From Schistosoma haematobium (lineage: Eukaryota > Platyhelminthes > Trematoda > Strigeidida > Schistosomatidae), in NCBI RefSeq assembly GCF_000699445.3, contig NC_067195.1, positions 20,221,287 to 20,285,286 of the forward strand: 64,000 bases of DNA. Reading direction: 5' to 3'. The position numbers and the translations under genes were made by a program. Position 1 is the stretch's first letter. Each line of letters opens with the position of its first letter. The notes beneath the pieces are model-generated. The model worked only from the letters and a program-made list of their open reading frames with translations, was not told the origin of the DNA and ran no database searches. Shown here in pieces: positions 32,949 to 47,900 of the stretch.

Positions 32949-35900
32949 GTGGTAGAGGCAATCCAGTTAGGAAAAATACAACCAGAAAGAATTCTTTCAG
33001 TTAAAGAAGTTACGTTCACTTCTATGAAGAAAACAAAACAAAGTTACAGTAGGATCGTCACAAGCTTCTATTCTGAACTGTGTCTGATAACTCCTCTAGC
33101 CACTGTGTTGCACCGTCTCTAGTACCCCAAACAAGGAGTCGTGAAGGTCCAACAGAAGCCAGTCCTGTACATCTTTCATACCACGACATCATGTTATACA
33201 CTGACCACCTCTCCGCTTTTTCCAACCAGTCCCAGCGTCGGCAAATAGTGCACGATGTAGAATTCTCTGGGACGACATTCGTAGGACATGTCCAAGCCAC
33301 CGAAGTTGATGTTTCAATATAGTGATATTAATTGAATTATCGACGCTGTGCCTGAACATACGATGCTGAACCTCTGCATTACTAACATGGCGTTGCCACT
33401 GGATGCCAGCAATCTTTCAGAGACAACGATGATCAAACACAGAAAGTCGTCTAGCATCTTCAACTCGGAGAGGCCAGGATTCACAAGCACAGAGCAGAAC
33501 TGCTCTCACCGATGCGTTGTAGATCCTACCTTATACAGTCAGACTGACATCACGAAGGCGCCAAAGATGGCCCAGGTTGGCATAAGCCGCTTTGGCTTTC
33601 ACTATACATGCATTGATCTCGTCACTCACCCCACCACCAGCACTAATGCAGCTACCTAGATACACGAACTTCTCGGCTACTTCTATCTGCTCACCATCCA
33701 GAATGAGTACAGGATTAGAATCCTGCCAGTCTCGTAGAAGTACTTTGCACTTCGAAGGTGCAAAGCACATACCATACCTACGGACATTGATTGCCAACTG
33801 ATTAAGTGCGGATTGCATGGCTTGTGTATTATCTCACAGTAAGACAATATCGTCCGCATACTCAAGGTCGAGAAGTCTTTCTCCAGGCAACAGATCCACG
33901 CCACCATTACTTACATCCATCAGAGCTGTTTCCAGAATGTCGTCGATGGCAGAATTGAAGAGGAATGGTGAGATTGGGCAACCCTGCCTAACCCCACTGC
34001 TCGAATAGAACAATGGAGAAAGGTGGTTGAATGCCCTCACTCTGCCTGAGGTGTTTGTATATAGGGCTTTTTAGGATGTTAATAAACATCTCATGCACAC
34101 CCTTCTTCGATAGACAATCCCAGAAAACAGTCCTGTCCAACGAATCGAAGACAGCCCTGATGTCAAGAAACACTACGATTGTTGGCCTTTGATAAGTATG
34201 GCGGTGTTCTAACATTTGGCGAAGGGTGAAGATATGATCAATACATCCTCGACCAGAACGAAACCCAGCCTGCTCCTCGCGAGTCAATCTTTCTCGGGTT
34301 TCGAACAACCTACGAAGTATGACGGAAGCCAATAGCTTGGACGCAATCGGAAGTAGACTTATCCCCCGATAGTTGTTACAGGAACGACGTGAACCCTTTT
34401 TAAAGATAGGGACAACTGTCGACTTATTCCATGACGTTGGTACACTCTCTATTTCCCAGACCTTTGTAAACAACACAGTCAGTTCCTTAGCCAGAAAGTC
34501 ACCACCATTTTAAAAAAGAGCCGGAGGTAAGCCATCTGAGCCCGGTGATTTGTAGCGCTTCAGGAGTTGGAGTTCCTTGCGAACTTCCGCCTCATTTGGT
34601 GGATCAGTCGTCACCAGCCATGGAGAGCAGGACAGTGTGACCGATGTTGCCGGAGCGGCAGGCCAGTTGAATTGCCCTTCGAAGAATTCTGCCCATCGTC
34701 CAAGACGTCGATGGATGTTAATGATTGGCATCCCATCATCTTCACAGATTGTTTCACCCACACCAGACTTCTTGCTGCCAGTGGTTTGAATGAGTTGGAA
34801 GAACTTCCGGGAATTACTATATGCAGCTGTTACTTCCAGCTCATTAGCACGTTTCGACCACCAGGCTTCTCGGTTCTTGTGCTAATCAATACTAACTACG
34901 ACTGGTATGTTAATAAGAGTATATTCTATTTGATTCGTGCGACTTCACTCATTTTGTTTCAGGTTTTCAAATTCTTCAGTGTTTATACTATTTTCTTTGT
35001 AGTTATTAAGTATTCCAGTCAGAAAATAAATAGTTGACAAAACTCGAGGAATACATTAGAAGTGGTCATGCTTTTCGTTTTGCAGATATTTATTGTGTTA
35101 AGGTTCACTTGTCATGAAGTGATGAACATGTTCTTCGTTGTGCTGTATATTGATTCGTTCAATCGATTTTAATTTATTTTTGTTCTTGGATTTTCTGGTT
35201 TTGACAAAGATTAGTGTGGATGGTTTTCCAGTATCTTTTTGATACTTTCGTGTGTTAGGCTAGATAATATTCAACTCCGACCTGTATACGGTAAACGAAA
35301 CTAATTCTATCCTGTTCTTCCTTTCCCTCTAACTGGAGTGAGTTCAGCTTGTATAGGAGCTATGTTGATCGAGTCTTTGAGATTAATTAATTTACATTCA
35401 AGTTATTCAATGATATATCTATTAAGCGATTATTAATTTCAATGGTTTGCCAAACTGAATAATCCTCACTAAACACAGAATTACAATAAATTAATCAATA
35501 CAAGGAAAAATGCATGTTGGATTGAATAACTAACTATATACTGAATATTCGCTACAGGGGAAAACACTGTAAAAGTTAATAAACAGAATTCACCATGAAA
35601 AAATTAATATAACGAAAATGCTTTGAAGGTTAATTAGACGAAAATCACCTTAAATTGATAAGAGAATTCTAAGACTGATTTCCTTCCTTATTCCTTGTAT
35701 TTGAGGATTTGACGTCACCAACACTTCCCTCTCCCCTTTTGTATAATAAATTGTTGATAACAACCCTGGTGTGTCTTATACAATCGTCTGTGACTTTATC
35801 ATGGATTATTATGGAATAGAAAGTAGAATATATCAGATTTCTTGTACAGACCTGTTATACTAACGTGTTATGGATTTCATCTATTAAGCTATATATAGTG

Positions 35901-38900
35901 TAGAAATACTTCCATAAATCCATATAACTAAAAAACCTTTGGGAATCTAATTGATGTGTATTGTAATAAATTTACTGAATATTATCGTATGTTATGTCTC
36001 ATTTGAGGGTAGTTTTCACTTCGCTAAACAGTTACACTTTTTGTAAGCGGTCTTGGCGTGCGGTTAGTTTATCACCAGATGTACAAGTAGTGACTTTTTG
36101 ACTAGCTGATTGAAAGCACGTATAGTCAATTACTTGCAATATGCACGTCTGCTTTTGAAAGGTATATTTCAGAGCTGTAACTTAAGAAAAGAAAAGCAAC
36201 TTTGTATCACTCTCCCTTTGATAGGCAGTTTAAAAATTATTAGGAATGTAAGTGGCGTGTGTGATTAATTCTAAATAAGGTTTTATTTATGTTAAGATCA
36301 TAATGCGTCAGAATTGACAAAACTTTTGAGTGAAGTGATCAACTATTATTCAGCTACTCCATTCGATGTTGTTAAACTAAGAATTGATGCAAGTTAGTTT
36401 CGTGTTAGCATCTTATACTTTTAGTTGTATCGAAGTAGGATTTATAGTTATGAACTGCTGACCTACAGCTCAAGTTACATGCATCTAGTCATATGCAGAC
36501 AGGTGGTTTCATTAAATTTATTATCACTATTGCTAAGGTTATAATACTTTAGTTGGTATTCAAGGTTCGATTGGTTATTGCCGTATGTCCATCCTGAGCG
36601 GATTGTCTTGGTATAGCTTTGTGCCACAATTTCTAGTATAATTTAATGTGTTGCTAACAGTGATATCTAAATTGCGGATTTTTTATATTTTGGGCTGCTC
36701 ACACAGATGTACACCCACAGTATTAAAGTTCACATTGAGACTCAAACCAAATACCTTTCATCTGCAACGCCTAACGTGTTATCCAATGAACCACTGAGGC
36801 AACCTGCTAAGCATGTACATGTGGCAACAAACATTGATCAATTGCAGTCCCGAATTTCAACAGCAGGAAGTTAAAAACTTAGTAACATCTCCATATCTGG
36901 TTGAGGCGAGAGGTACCGTATTCGAGTTTTAATATTGGAAGTAATACTGGAATCCGGGTATAGTCAACTAATGTGTCCAAAACGGACGAAACACGTCATG
37001 TGTTCCACTGCTAACCATATATCAAATATACTGACACTTTAGGATTTTTTGTTATTTTGACCTAGCTTATATCATTTCTCACATTTATCATGTTTTTCAA
37101 TCTCAATTATGACTATTTACGGGCTAAAAACGATGTTGATCAAATAAAAGACTAAAGAGCGACAAAAAGTTTGTTTGCTATCAATCAAATATATATAACA
37201 TGTGACTTGTGTACAGATAATTTTTTTTTCAATTACATTTTTCGTACTCATTGTTATATGTAATGAAAACAGGCCATATGTTAACTAATTTATATGGTTT
37301 TTTGAGAATTCGATACATGCAATGTGTGAGTTATCTTTGATATATTTGGTACTTGAATGCTTGACGCTGACTTTCTAATTACTTCGCAGTCCTCCATAGG
37401 TTTGCATTTGAACCCAAAAAGTGGGAAGCATGAAAAAAGCTTTACTTCTGGTATATATGTATAGTTGACAGCAAGTTTTACTAGGAGTTAGTGCAAATTG
37501 AAATACTGAAAATATCTTTCTAAGTACAAATGTCAAGTTTATTGAAGTTGAGCTTTATGGCTTCTGCCACATAGAGGTGATATAAACCTGGGTTACCTAT
37601 CAAACTATTAGGAACTTGTTATAAAACCGACAGTCCCTCCACTAGTTTGATATGATGTTTACTATCTATCAACCAGAAAAGGGACTTAGTTTTTGATCTT
37701 GTAATTCAGTATTTTAAATTCCAAGTACTTGGGTCACTAAACCATAGGTTCATACAACCTTTTTGTTCAGGGTGTATGAATTCTATTATTCATATTTATT
37801 AAATTCTGGTTATATTTAAGTTTGTGAATAACTTCTACATATAGTAAACAGAAGTATCTTGTAAAACATCAAGGTAGTTCCGTATATGTAATGTGTCCGG
37901 ATGTGTATGTCTTCACTCACTGATTAATCCTTGCTTACAATTTAAACTAAATTGAAAATTTTGACTCAGTCACCGCATGATGTGAATGTCTCGCGTTCGA
38001 TGCTGTGTAGGTTTATGGCTCAGCACTTCTGAAAACGCGTAAATTTTAAAGAACGTATGGTTAAGAAATCCCTATCTTAATCTTATGCTAGTTAGTGGTG
38101 TTAAGTTTGAAAAAGGTGAAAAACGTGATCGACAATTTGATGAGCACAAAAACAATGATTTGAGCAGAATGACATAAATAGCTTTTGTTTCGCTAGGTTC
38201 TCATTTCTAAGGTTACATGCATCTCCAATTCTTTTTAATTCGTAGTTCTGTTTTTGACTAAGTAACCTCAACTCATGTTATTTTCAATCACCATAAATCT
38301 GTATTCAGCTATTTCATTTACCTAAGTAGCTTGTTCGTCCATTGTATGATGTTTTGTTAATGTTTTCGGATATATTCATGAATCCTCTCGTGCACATGGT
38401 ATTCATTTGACACATTTTTTTCAATCTTATTAATTTCATTTAAATCTACGCCGCACCACTTTGAACCAACTTCAGCTATGTTGTTAACTTTATTCATAAT
38501 TTTGATCTTAAAATCCTAGAGTTTGTAAAAAACTGGTAAAATTGTAGTGAAATTAGATAGATTTATGTTATTTTGTCGAAATCCTTTTTCATACTATATA
38601 TGATAGAAATCAATGTTTAATCATAACTAACATGATTAAATAAATTAGTCTCTCTTTCATAGATCTAATCTATTTTACTTTTCTCAATATTGGATGTGTT
38701 ATTCATTTCATTTAGTTATTCCTCATTTCATTAATATTTTTAATACATCTGTACTTTTTTAAAACTCCCGTAGTTCGGTAGTTTGCGTTTTAAATGTTCA
38801 CAATTAATTCATCCTTATTCGAACAAAATAATTTCCTTTTTTCCTGACATTTTTGTGTGTGTTCACACGTGAATCAATTTGAAAAATTAATGTCATGCAG

Positions 38901-41900
38901 GCTTATTTCATGTGACTGACCCGTAATTTAAGCTGAGTGAATAGGGGTTTAGTAAATTCCTTTTAAAAATACAATTGGTGCAATTCATTTTTACGTGTTA
39001 GTGTTTCGTGAACGATAACTCAAGTGGGGATAACCAGTTTGTTGTTTAATACGAAACTATAGGACATCTTGCTAAAATATGAGAACCATACACTGAATAC
39101 TTCATTTGCCAATTCCCATCATTTATCCTTTACATTCTATCTGATTCTTTTCTATCTCCTTTTCTATTTTCTTCAGTTCGGTCTTCTTAGCCTTCTGCTG
39201 TCAGTTATTCAACTTTCGACTGGTGTTGCATACTACTTATGTCGACAGAAATAAGTATCGTACACTACAAGTGGACCATTTGTATTATGCCTTAGCGTTG
39301 TTATGTCATATCACTTTGTCGTCTCTTGTTGAACAGAATATTGTTCTCTTAAAGTAAAATAATTTTAACAATTTAATGAAAAAAAACAGACTCATTTATT
39401 TGATATTATTGTATATTAGCTAAGATTTCATGCTTAAAGAATGACCATTGTCTATCCAATTGTCCTATTTTTTTCACATGTAACTTATGCAACAATCTAT
39501 ATCTATATACATAGTGGGTTTTTGTCTTCTCTTTTTAGCGTGTTTATACACATAAATTGGAATCGTTCAAATCAAAATGTATTTTTGTTTTTTGATGGTT
39601 GACTTTATAAGTAGATACTCAGATGTTTATCGTTCTAGTATCTTATGATACTATTGGGTCGATTCATTCTGACTACTATCTTTAAATATAATTATATCTG
39701 TATACAATCATAGTAGTTGTATCACGAATATTTTCTTTGTTTAGTTTCTATTCGTCAATAAATGTAATTATGAGTAGTTTAGTGTACGAAGGACATGTAA
39801 TAAGTTAAATTATTTACGAGCAATAAATGAACTTGGTATCCTATGCTATCGATAGGTGATCATTTCCCAGAATTCTATACTATTTAGGCCTGGTAAGAAA
39901 AAAGTATCTAAAAGTTTAAAGAAACTTATACTACACTTAAGCAACATCTGAACTTGTATTGCTTAGTAGTCCCAACTTATTTTGTCATAATTTGTCTTGT
40001 TGTAACAGTGAAGACGTATGTATGCATACTAATATTATAAAAAATACTTGTTTCGTACCTACATATTGACTATTTTGATCTTTTTTTAGTTGTATCGTTC
40101 ATTTACCAACGATATCATAAAATTTCACTCATAACTTATTATTTATCGTTATTTTAATTAGCAACTCCGTTATTTGTTTTATATAGATAAAGCAGAATGT
40201 GTTATCCAAATTTGTTTGTTTTTAATTTTGTTTTAGAATGGCATTAAGCCCCCTAGGTGCTAGTGGGAAACCAGTTACTTTGTTTTCAGTTTTACCATAT
40301 CATCGTAAAACAACGGGATCTCACTTCAGGTAAAACTTCTTAAATTCAGTTGACTAACTTTAGTTATTTCTTACAAAGTTTTAAAAACGTTTTACGATTA
40401 GTCAACCGATTTGTTGATAAATGAGATGATAGAGAGGATTTGTAGCTTAGGCGGTTGATATTAAAGATATTGTGCTTTCTGAGCTTTGTGTTTTGGTATC
40501 GTGAACCTTACATTGTCTTTCTAAACTATATCATCAATGTATACTTTTTAAAGTACTGTTAAAAATATATGTTGATGTCGTCTAGAAAGATAGTGAAGAC
40601 CTCAAGGTTTCAGGTAGCTGCTCTTATGTTCTTCAGTCTTATAATCCTAACCAAGCCCTTTGTGTGGCCATTAAACTAAGCACTTTGGGATATTAATGTA
40701 ACATATCTGATATCAAATGTCTCGTCGAAACTCAACATGTAGTGTCTAATTTATCTCCTGCGCTTCTAGGCGTACCCATAACGCTTAGGACACGCGTAAT
40801 TTCGCACAGATCTGAACCTACATCAGTATTTAAGTCTGACTTTATTACTTAGTTGTTCCTAAGATGCAGTGAACTTTCGTAGTCCTTGCTGATGCTATGT
40901 GTTTTTTAAACAGATTATATATCTTAGTAGACGGTTTAGTCAATTGGTGTTGTTAGCGGGACATAGACTGGATTAAAGCATGCTCAATGCACGATCGCCT
41001 CAGTGCACGCTGATTGGCTAATTCTTATCCAATCAGCACTAGTCGATAGTTGGAGAATACTCTAGAATCTTCTCATGTAAAAACTATAAATATACTGACA
41101 TTTTCCCTATTATGCTTCTTGCTTGCATCTTACTTCCATCTAACCTTGTTATTTGGAATATAATCTCTTTCCTGTTCAACCGTGTTCTGATTTGGGGACT
41201 TGTCGAGTGATTGGTGTCCAAGAATATTAAGCAATAGGTATAGCTGGGTCATACCGTAAGAAAGAGAGATTATAACAGGTGTTAAATAAAATTCATTCAA
41301 ACAACTGTTTATATTGATAGTTAGATTAGAGAATAGGTTTCCTATGTAATAATCTCAAATTATTTTGTCTACTTTGCTTACTTTGATGAAGAGACAGCTG
41401 TTGGTGTCGCCATGATGCAATGAGTTGGGATTATGATAAACACATCTTTTCTTGGGGAACTTGGAAAAGAAATAGCATCATTATTAATTTTCTCATCGAT
41501 CCATGAACAGTGACAGGGAAGCTTAAAGAATAATTATTACAGCGCGGTTAGATTTTCTTGGAAATATTTGTTCTCACCTCTATATTGTTTTGTTCTATCG
41601 GTAGCATTTGACAACATTTTCATACTTAATCATTTGATAAATACTTTATGTATGGTTCTTTTATTTAGAGTTGGACGTCGTCATATCCTTCCTCCCAGTT
41701 CCCACAAACTTTCTTCAGGTGTGCAACAGTTTCAGTCTCCCGCAAGTTCAGCCCGCCTACCACAGACTTCTATATCCACCGGTGTTACACATGTTAAAGA
41801 TCTTAACCCTCAATCCAATTTTGTTCATAATGTGTTAAGTCTTAGCTCGTTTCGACCTGTTAATGGTGAGGTAAAGAAATAAACGTATAAATGTGTTATA

Positions 41901-44900
41901 TGATTCTACTCAATCTAGATCGAAAATATACTAGATTATATTATCGTTATTAATTAACTAGGAAACTCTACATATATGGTAATTTATCTTTATAGGTTTA
42001 ATTCTGGGCTCTATAGGTTGCACTAACTATTCTGGTGATGACCTACAAACTAATAGTGAATAGTAGGAGTTCGATTGGTACTTATTAGCGTATGGTACCA
42101 GTGAGATTGACAAAATTTTTGCTTCTTAATTTAGAGCTTAATAGTGTGTTCTACTTGATTGACTATACAGCTGTTAGACTTAGTCTCTGAAAGTAAACAA
42201 ATCAAAAGGTTTTTGTCATTCAGACGTAACTATTTATTAAGCAGCAATCTCTTGTGGTGAAACTACTAAGTAAATAAAATTCAGGTCAATTATAAAGTAT
42301 ATCATCTTTATAGATAGTTCTTTGGAACGCAAATCCCTCAACTGTGGCGTTTTGTATTTGAATGGACATTGACCTTGCCTATACTTCCATGGGGATATAA
42401 ATTATCCTTATGTTAGGGTTGTGTATTGTTGTTGATTGTAAAAAACAAGCGTAGCTTACGTATTATCCTCTCAGTATACAGACTGGGGATTCCTAAGTAG
42501 ATTTGATCAACAATCACATGTACTTGTCAGTGAAGTGTAAAATATCATTGATGTTATTTCATGACCATTACATATACATAGATATATAAGAAAACTTGTA
42601 CATCGATCTTATATAATAACCTATTTTACTTATGTTTTAAATGAAATGAATACCTATCGTACACGTATATACAGTTTTTTTAATCTGGATTAATGGATAT
42701 AGAATTTGAATTGTGATTTTCGTCGGGGATTGATGTCAGTTAGAAAATCATTGAAAACTTGCAAACACTAGATGGTTACTGTTTTGTTACTAGTTTAGGA
42801 TTTCTCTTCATTACACATAAATATATGGAATGTTATATGGTTCTAGGTAGTCGTCAGGAAACTTTGCACCTAAGTTTCCTGCTACTTATCACTCGTCAAA
42901 ATGTAGTATTTGCAGTCTTAAAGTAAGTGATGCTCCCTGGTAGGTTCGAACGCTGACCATCCAGATTCACAATCTGAGATGTTACCACGAAACTATTCAT
43001 GGAGCGATTAAATTCCTGTAGGAGTCAGGTACTTACATTCATTAGTCACTTTACTCAGACTGGTAGCTACGTTGCAACTTGGTCGGTCGAATTTGACCAG
43101 CACTGAGGACTAAACAAACACGATTTTAGTCACTTCTCAGTGATCATTCATTGCACACACATGAAATCAAAATCAGTTTGTCAGTGCTTAATGATTTGAT
43201 TAGTTTTCCAGATATCATGAGTCTCCATTAAATTACTTATTATTAATGATTATTCAGATTTTATTTTACAATTCATTTAGGATAAATGTCATGGATTTTG
43301 TGCTTGTATCCCCACTAAATATGGGTAGTCGGATAACACAGTTACTATACATATGCTGTAATATTGATGTAATTCACGTAATATTCTCACAGTTCTTAAT
43401 CTACTAATCAAAGCACCAAAAAAGACCATTATAATTTCCTGCATTATTCTGTTTTATCCAGATTTGAAAAGCTGTCATAGTCATATACATAAAATACAAG
43501 ATTACAACACACTGTACTTAATAAATGTCATTACGTACATAATCAAGATATTCATGATAAAAAAACCAAGTAATAGGTTTGTGTATTTTTGGGATAGTAA
43601 AAAACACAGCAACAGTTAGTGTGTTAAACGAAAGCTCATAGTTAGGAAATTCTTACGTATCATAAACCGGTTTTTAATAAATGGGAGACATTTATACTTG
43701 ACATATATTACTCTTGGATACTTAAATATTGACTTCTTAACCGCTTTCTAGTCCCCAGAAATCTACTCGTGATCCTCGAGCAGTAAAAAGTGGGGAAGTA
43801 TAAAAGAAGCCTTACTTCGACGGTTCGTTCATTTACAGAAACACAACGGTTTTCATAGTTATGCGTTATTTTAAGGTTCTCAAAGCCTCTAGAAGACATT
43901 CTAAAATTAATAAAAATGTGGGTAATTATCCACCAGGATAATGAAAGCACCCTTTAAAATTTTTAAAAAGCACTTTGGTCGAAGTATTCTCAGCATTTTC
44001 AGGTCATGTACAGACATTTTTAAATGATTTATTAAATGCTTCTAACATTGCTGAATCTCCAAAGAAAAGTTTTGAAAGTTTGATATTTACAATTATTCAC
44101 CCTATCCGAACGAATCATTTTAAATTATTGGGCTTAAGTTATTCTTTTCATCAGTTAATGATCTAATAATATTACCTTGGATTCCCTAGCACGCTTACTA
44201 AAATTCTTAGTTAAATATCATATTCTTTATACGCAAAGATGGATGGCGGCTAGCGGCGGAATCCAGGACGCGCGTTTCGTTCTATTTGGGACTCGTCAAC
44301 TGGATGTACTTGTATCCCATAGTTGATATTCAATTCGGGACTCGAACCCAAGTACCGTTCTCTTTAAACAGCATCACATTATCCACTTAGTTACTGAGTC
44401 CTGATAGCCACTAACTTGTGCAATGGGCTGAAATTTACATTCATTTTTGCTTATAATGCTTGTGACTTAAGGCAATATCGAGGCAATCCACACAGAATGC
44501 ACATATGCCAATAAGAGGCTGACCAAATACAGTCCTAAACATCATTGGGAAGATTCAAACAAACAATACAAAATTAATTTATCATATTTTTTTCTCGAAA
44601 ACCACTTTATTATTCATCCTATCCTTTAGCATACCTGTGGTTTGGCAAATGTTCTGTGCATTTTGATAAGTTAACACATTATTGTCGCTACTTTCATTAG
44701 TCGTTATTTTAATGCAAAACTTCAAAATCTGTATTGTCGTGTTATTTTTTTTGTTTACTTTATTCTCAGACTATTTCATATGCTCATTTCATTCAACCAA
44801 ATTGCCAATTGTCAAAGAATACTGTAAAAGTTGGGCATCCAATCGATATTCTACTAAATTCAGGTTTCAGATCAAATTGTGATTCGTTTACTCATTTTCA

Positions 44901-47900
44901 CGAAGGTGAGAATAGGTCATTTAACAATCAGTGCATAATAAGAATAGTAATAAACGTTTTCCGCATCGTTTTTTGTCTTTTTTATATAAAAAGAATTTTC
45001 CTAGTTCTGGTTGAATTTTAATCTTATTACAAATCTCTAGAATTTTGGTTTGCGATTTTTCCCCTCACTTTTTGCAGTTGTAGTAATGTTACATGAGTTA
45101 GCTGGTGTTGAATGTTTAGTTGTAATGGACAGGTGACCTATAGTCAACACTTTGTTTTTTACTTTATTGCTCGTCAACATTTTTAAGTGAGTCTCATCAA
45201 CTTTTAATCACTGCAATTCGATTTATTTAATAATAAATTAAATAAAATCTCAACATTGACTTCTTTCAGATTAATTCTTATATCATTTACTAACTATTAA
45301 CACATCACCTTAGTATAATTTATTATAACCTTGATATTTAAAGTGATCAACGGAAATTCATGAACCCAGGTTTTGTAATCGTTATTATTCATTATTACAT
45401 CTTTTGATTATGGTGTAGTGTACTTTAGTTGTTTACTGTTCTTTTGTTTTAACATCAAATGTGTACGTTTATTAATGCATTTCACTTGATTACTAATTTT
45501 TAACATCATTGGTAATTTTAGTTAGAATTAAAATTTGTAGTGTATACATCAACAATCTCAAACACAATTTAAAATGTGCATGTTGTTTTCTGTCTATATA
45601 TGCGCTTATTTCGATGTACTGTTTAGTATTTATTTATGCATATCATATCAGTCAATTTGGTTGCTTCGTGACCATTATGCATATAACATTTGATGGAGGT
45701 CAGTTGTGTTTCCTGAGTTTACACACTAAGTTCTTGACGAGATTTGTCTTTAGTTTACAACAAATTAGTGATATTATGAAATTCGGAATGATATAAAATC
45801 ATCTTAGTGAGATAGTGAGATCATTAGTTTAATAGAGATGATTACCATCTAGTTGTTGCCTAAAGTTAGATTTTGGTAGATGCTCATTAATTTATGTTAT
45901 TCTGCTATATATAATGATTGACAAGTACATTTTCAACTTCCTGGAAGCTCTGAATTTCGATGTGGTCCTTACATTTTCATTAGACCGTATAATTCAGCAA
46001 ATTGTTTTTACAGTTATTAACAACTACCGTATAACTGGTTACCAAGCTGAACTTGGATAATTTTGTATCGGCGAAGCAGTGGCTTAGCCATTAGGACGAG
46101 CGAGTTTCAACTACCATGTCGCAGACTAGAGTTCCCTTCCATTTTAGTTTGGGTAACCGGTTAATATCACCAGGCGTCAAAGTTGAGTATACTAATTTAT
46201 ACTTGGTGGGTTACTTTTTCATCCTAAAAGCAACGTGTTAGATGGCTAAACATTTGATAATCATGTTTGAGATATTGTCTATATAAATGAAAAATCTCTT
46301 TAAAAAATTTAATATGTGGGGATTATCTCGTAAGATACAATCTTGTAGGTAACATATTTAGGAAGTCATTAACCACTACCTGGTAACCAACAGCATTATG
46401 TCTATCTCTGAATTTTAATCCAACTTTATTGATCAGGTTTGCAGTGTCTGGTGTATTTTAATATTATTCGAATATTCTTTTAGTGTTGAGTAAAATATTA
46501 CAGAGGACTCCATGGATCTCTGTTTCATACTTCAACATGTAGTCTTCATCATTCGGTATCTCTGACTCATATCAGTTGGTGTCTTGAAGACATATTCACC
46601 GATCAATAGTATGCTCAACACCAGAGATACATCTTGACCAGTGATTGTCTAGATTCAAGCTTTCTGAAGTCGTCAAATAATAATACTATTTATGCAGGTG
46701 TTCTTTTTTCACGGATCGACATCGTTTGGGGAACCAATGAAAACCCAGGAGTACTGGATGACCTGTCTTATCCTAGTTTTAGAATACTCAAAAGTACGCA
46801 TTTACTACTCAATCAGAAATTCAATCCATGGCTTCCAGATCTTGTAGCGGATGGGTTATCAAGGACCACTGAGATGAAATTCAGTAGTTGTCCACTTTTT
46901 TCCCTTTAACGTTTTTCATATTAGATTACACTGTTATTCATGTTTATTAATCTTTGTGCGTATGTATCTGTCAATTATGTTTTCATTAAACACGGAAGTA
47001 CTATTTTTGTTCCCGATCGAAGCTGCTACCTTGACGCGGTGGTCGAGCTTGCCTATCGTGATGACCCAACCGAGCTATATTGGCTGGAACATATGTTCCT
47101 GCAGGTTCTACCATGCCAGGCAGGTCGATTGGTGAACGGTAAGACTAAAAGCAGCAACTCAAGGTCTGAGGGCGAAGTCGTACTGCTGACTGTAGAGGGG
47201 TGTGACAGCAGTAAGGTGTTTCCCTCGGATAACCAGCATGACAGCGATGCTGCCTTCCCACAAGGAGGGGTGGGGTTAGAAAAGGTCGACCCTAAAAATG
47301 TCACACCTCACCTTACCTCACGGATTTCCGTCTCCGGCGGTAAGGCCCTTTGAAGAACGGAGCTAACACGTCAAAAACCTTCCACAAAAAGGCCGTGTGC
47401 GACCGGCCTCAAGCAGTTGTCCCTTGGGCTCTGCGGTCACGCTCCCAGGTCGTCAAGACCAACACTAATCCAACTTCCTTTCCAGGTTCCTCAAGAAATA
47501 CCCTTCCACTGTGTGGGCAGCCGGGAAGTGATATCAGCCCTCATACCCGTAACAGCACACGAGACCAAGCTGGTCACATTCAAATCCTTCCTACACCTTC
47601 TAATACCTCTCTTATCTCCCCGACTAACCCTCCTCACGTCTCTTTATCACCTCGTACCGCTAGGGCAAACGATTCGAGTACGTGGAACGCCATTCCTGGT
47701 CTCCTGAAACCACGCTCTAAACTACACGTAGGAGCTTTTAACGTACGAACACTTTGCCAAATAGGACAGCAGGCTTCCTTAGCTAGGACTTTAGAATCTC
47801 GCGCCATCGATGTGTGCTGCGTCTCCGAAACGCGCATACAGGATCCGAGTAGCGTCATTCATTTGACCTCACCATGCCAAAATAAAGAACCGACTCGATT

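Noticed and set aside
42935..43010. Functional tRNA-His
   Set aside because: The D and T stems do not pair; it is a relic or SINE head.
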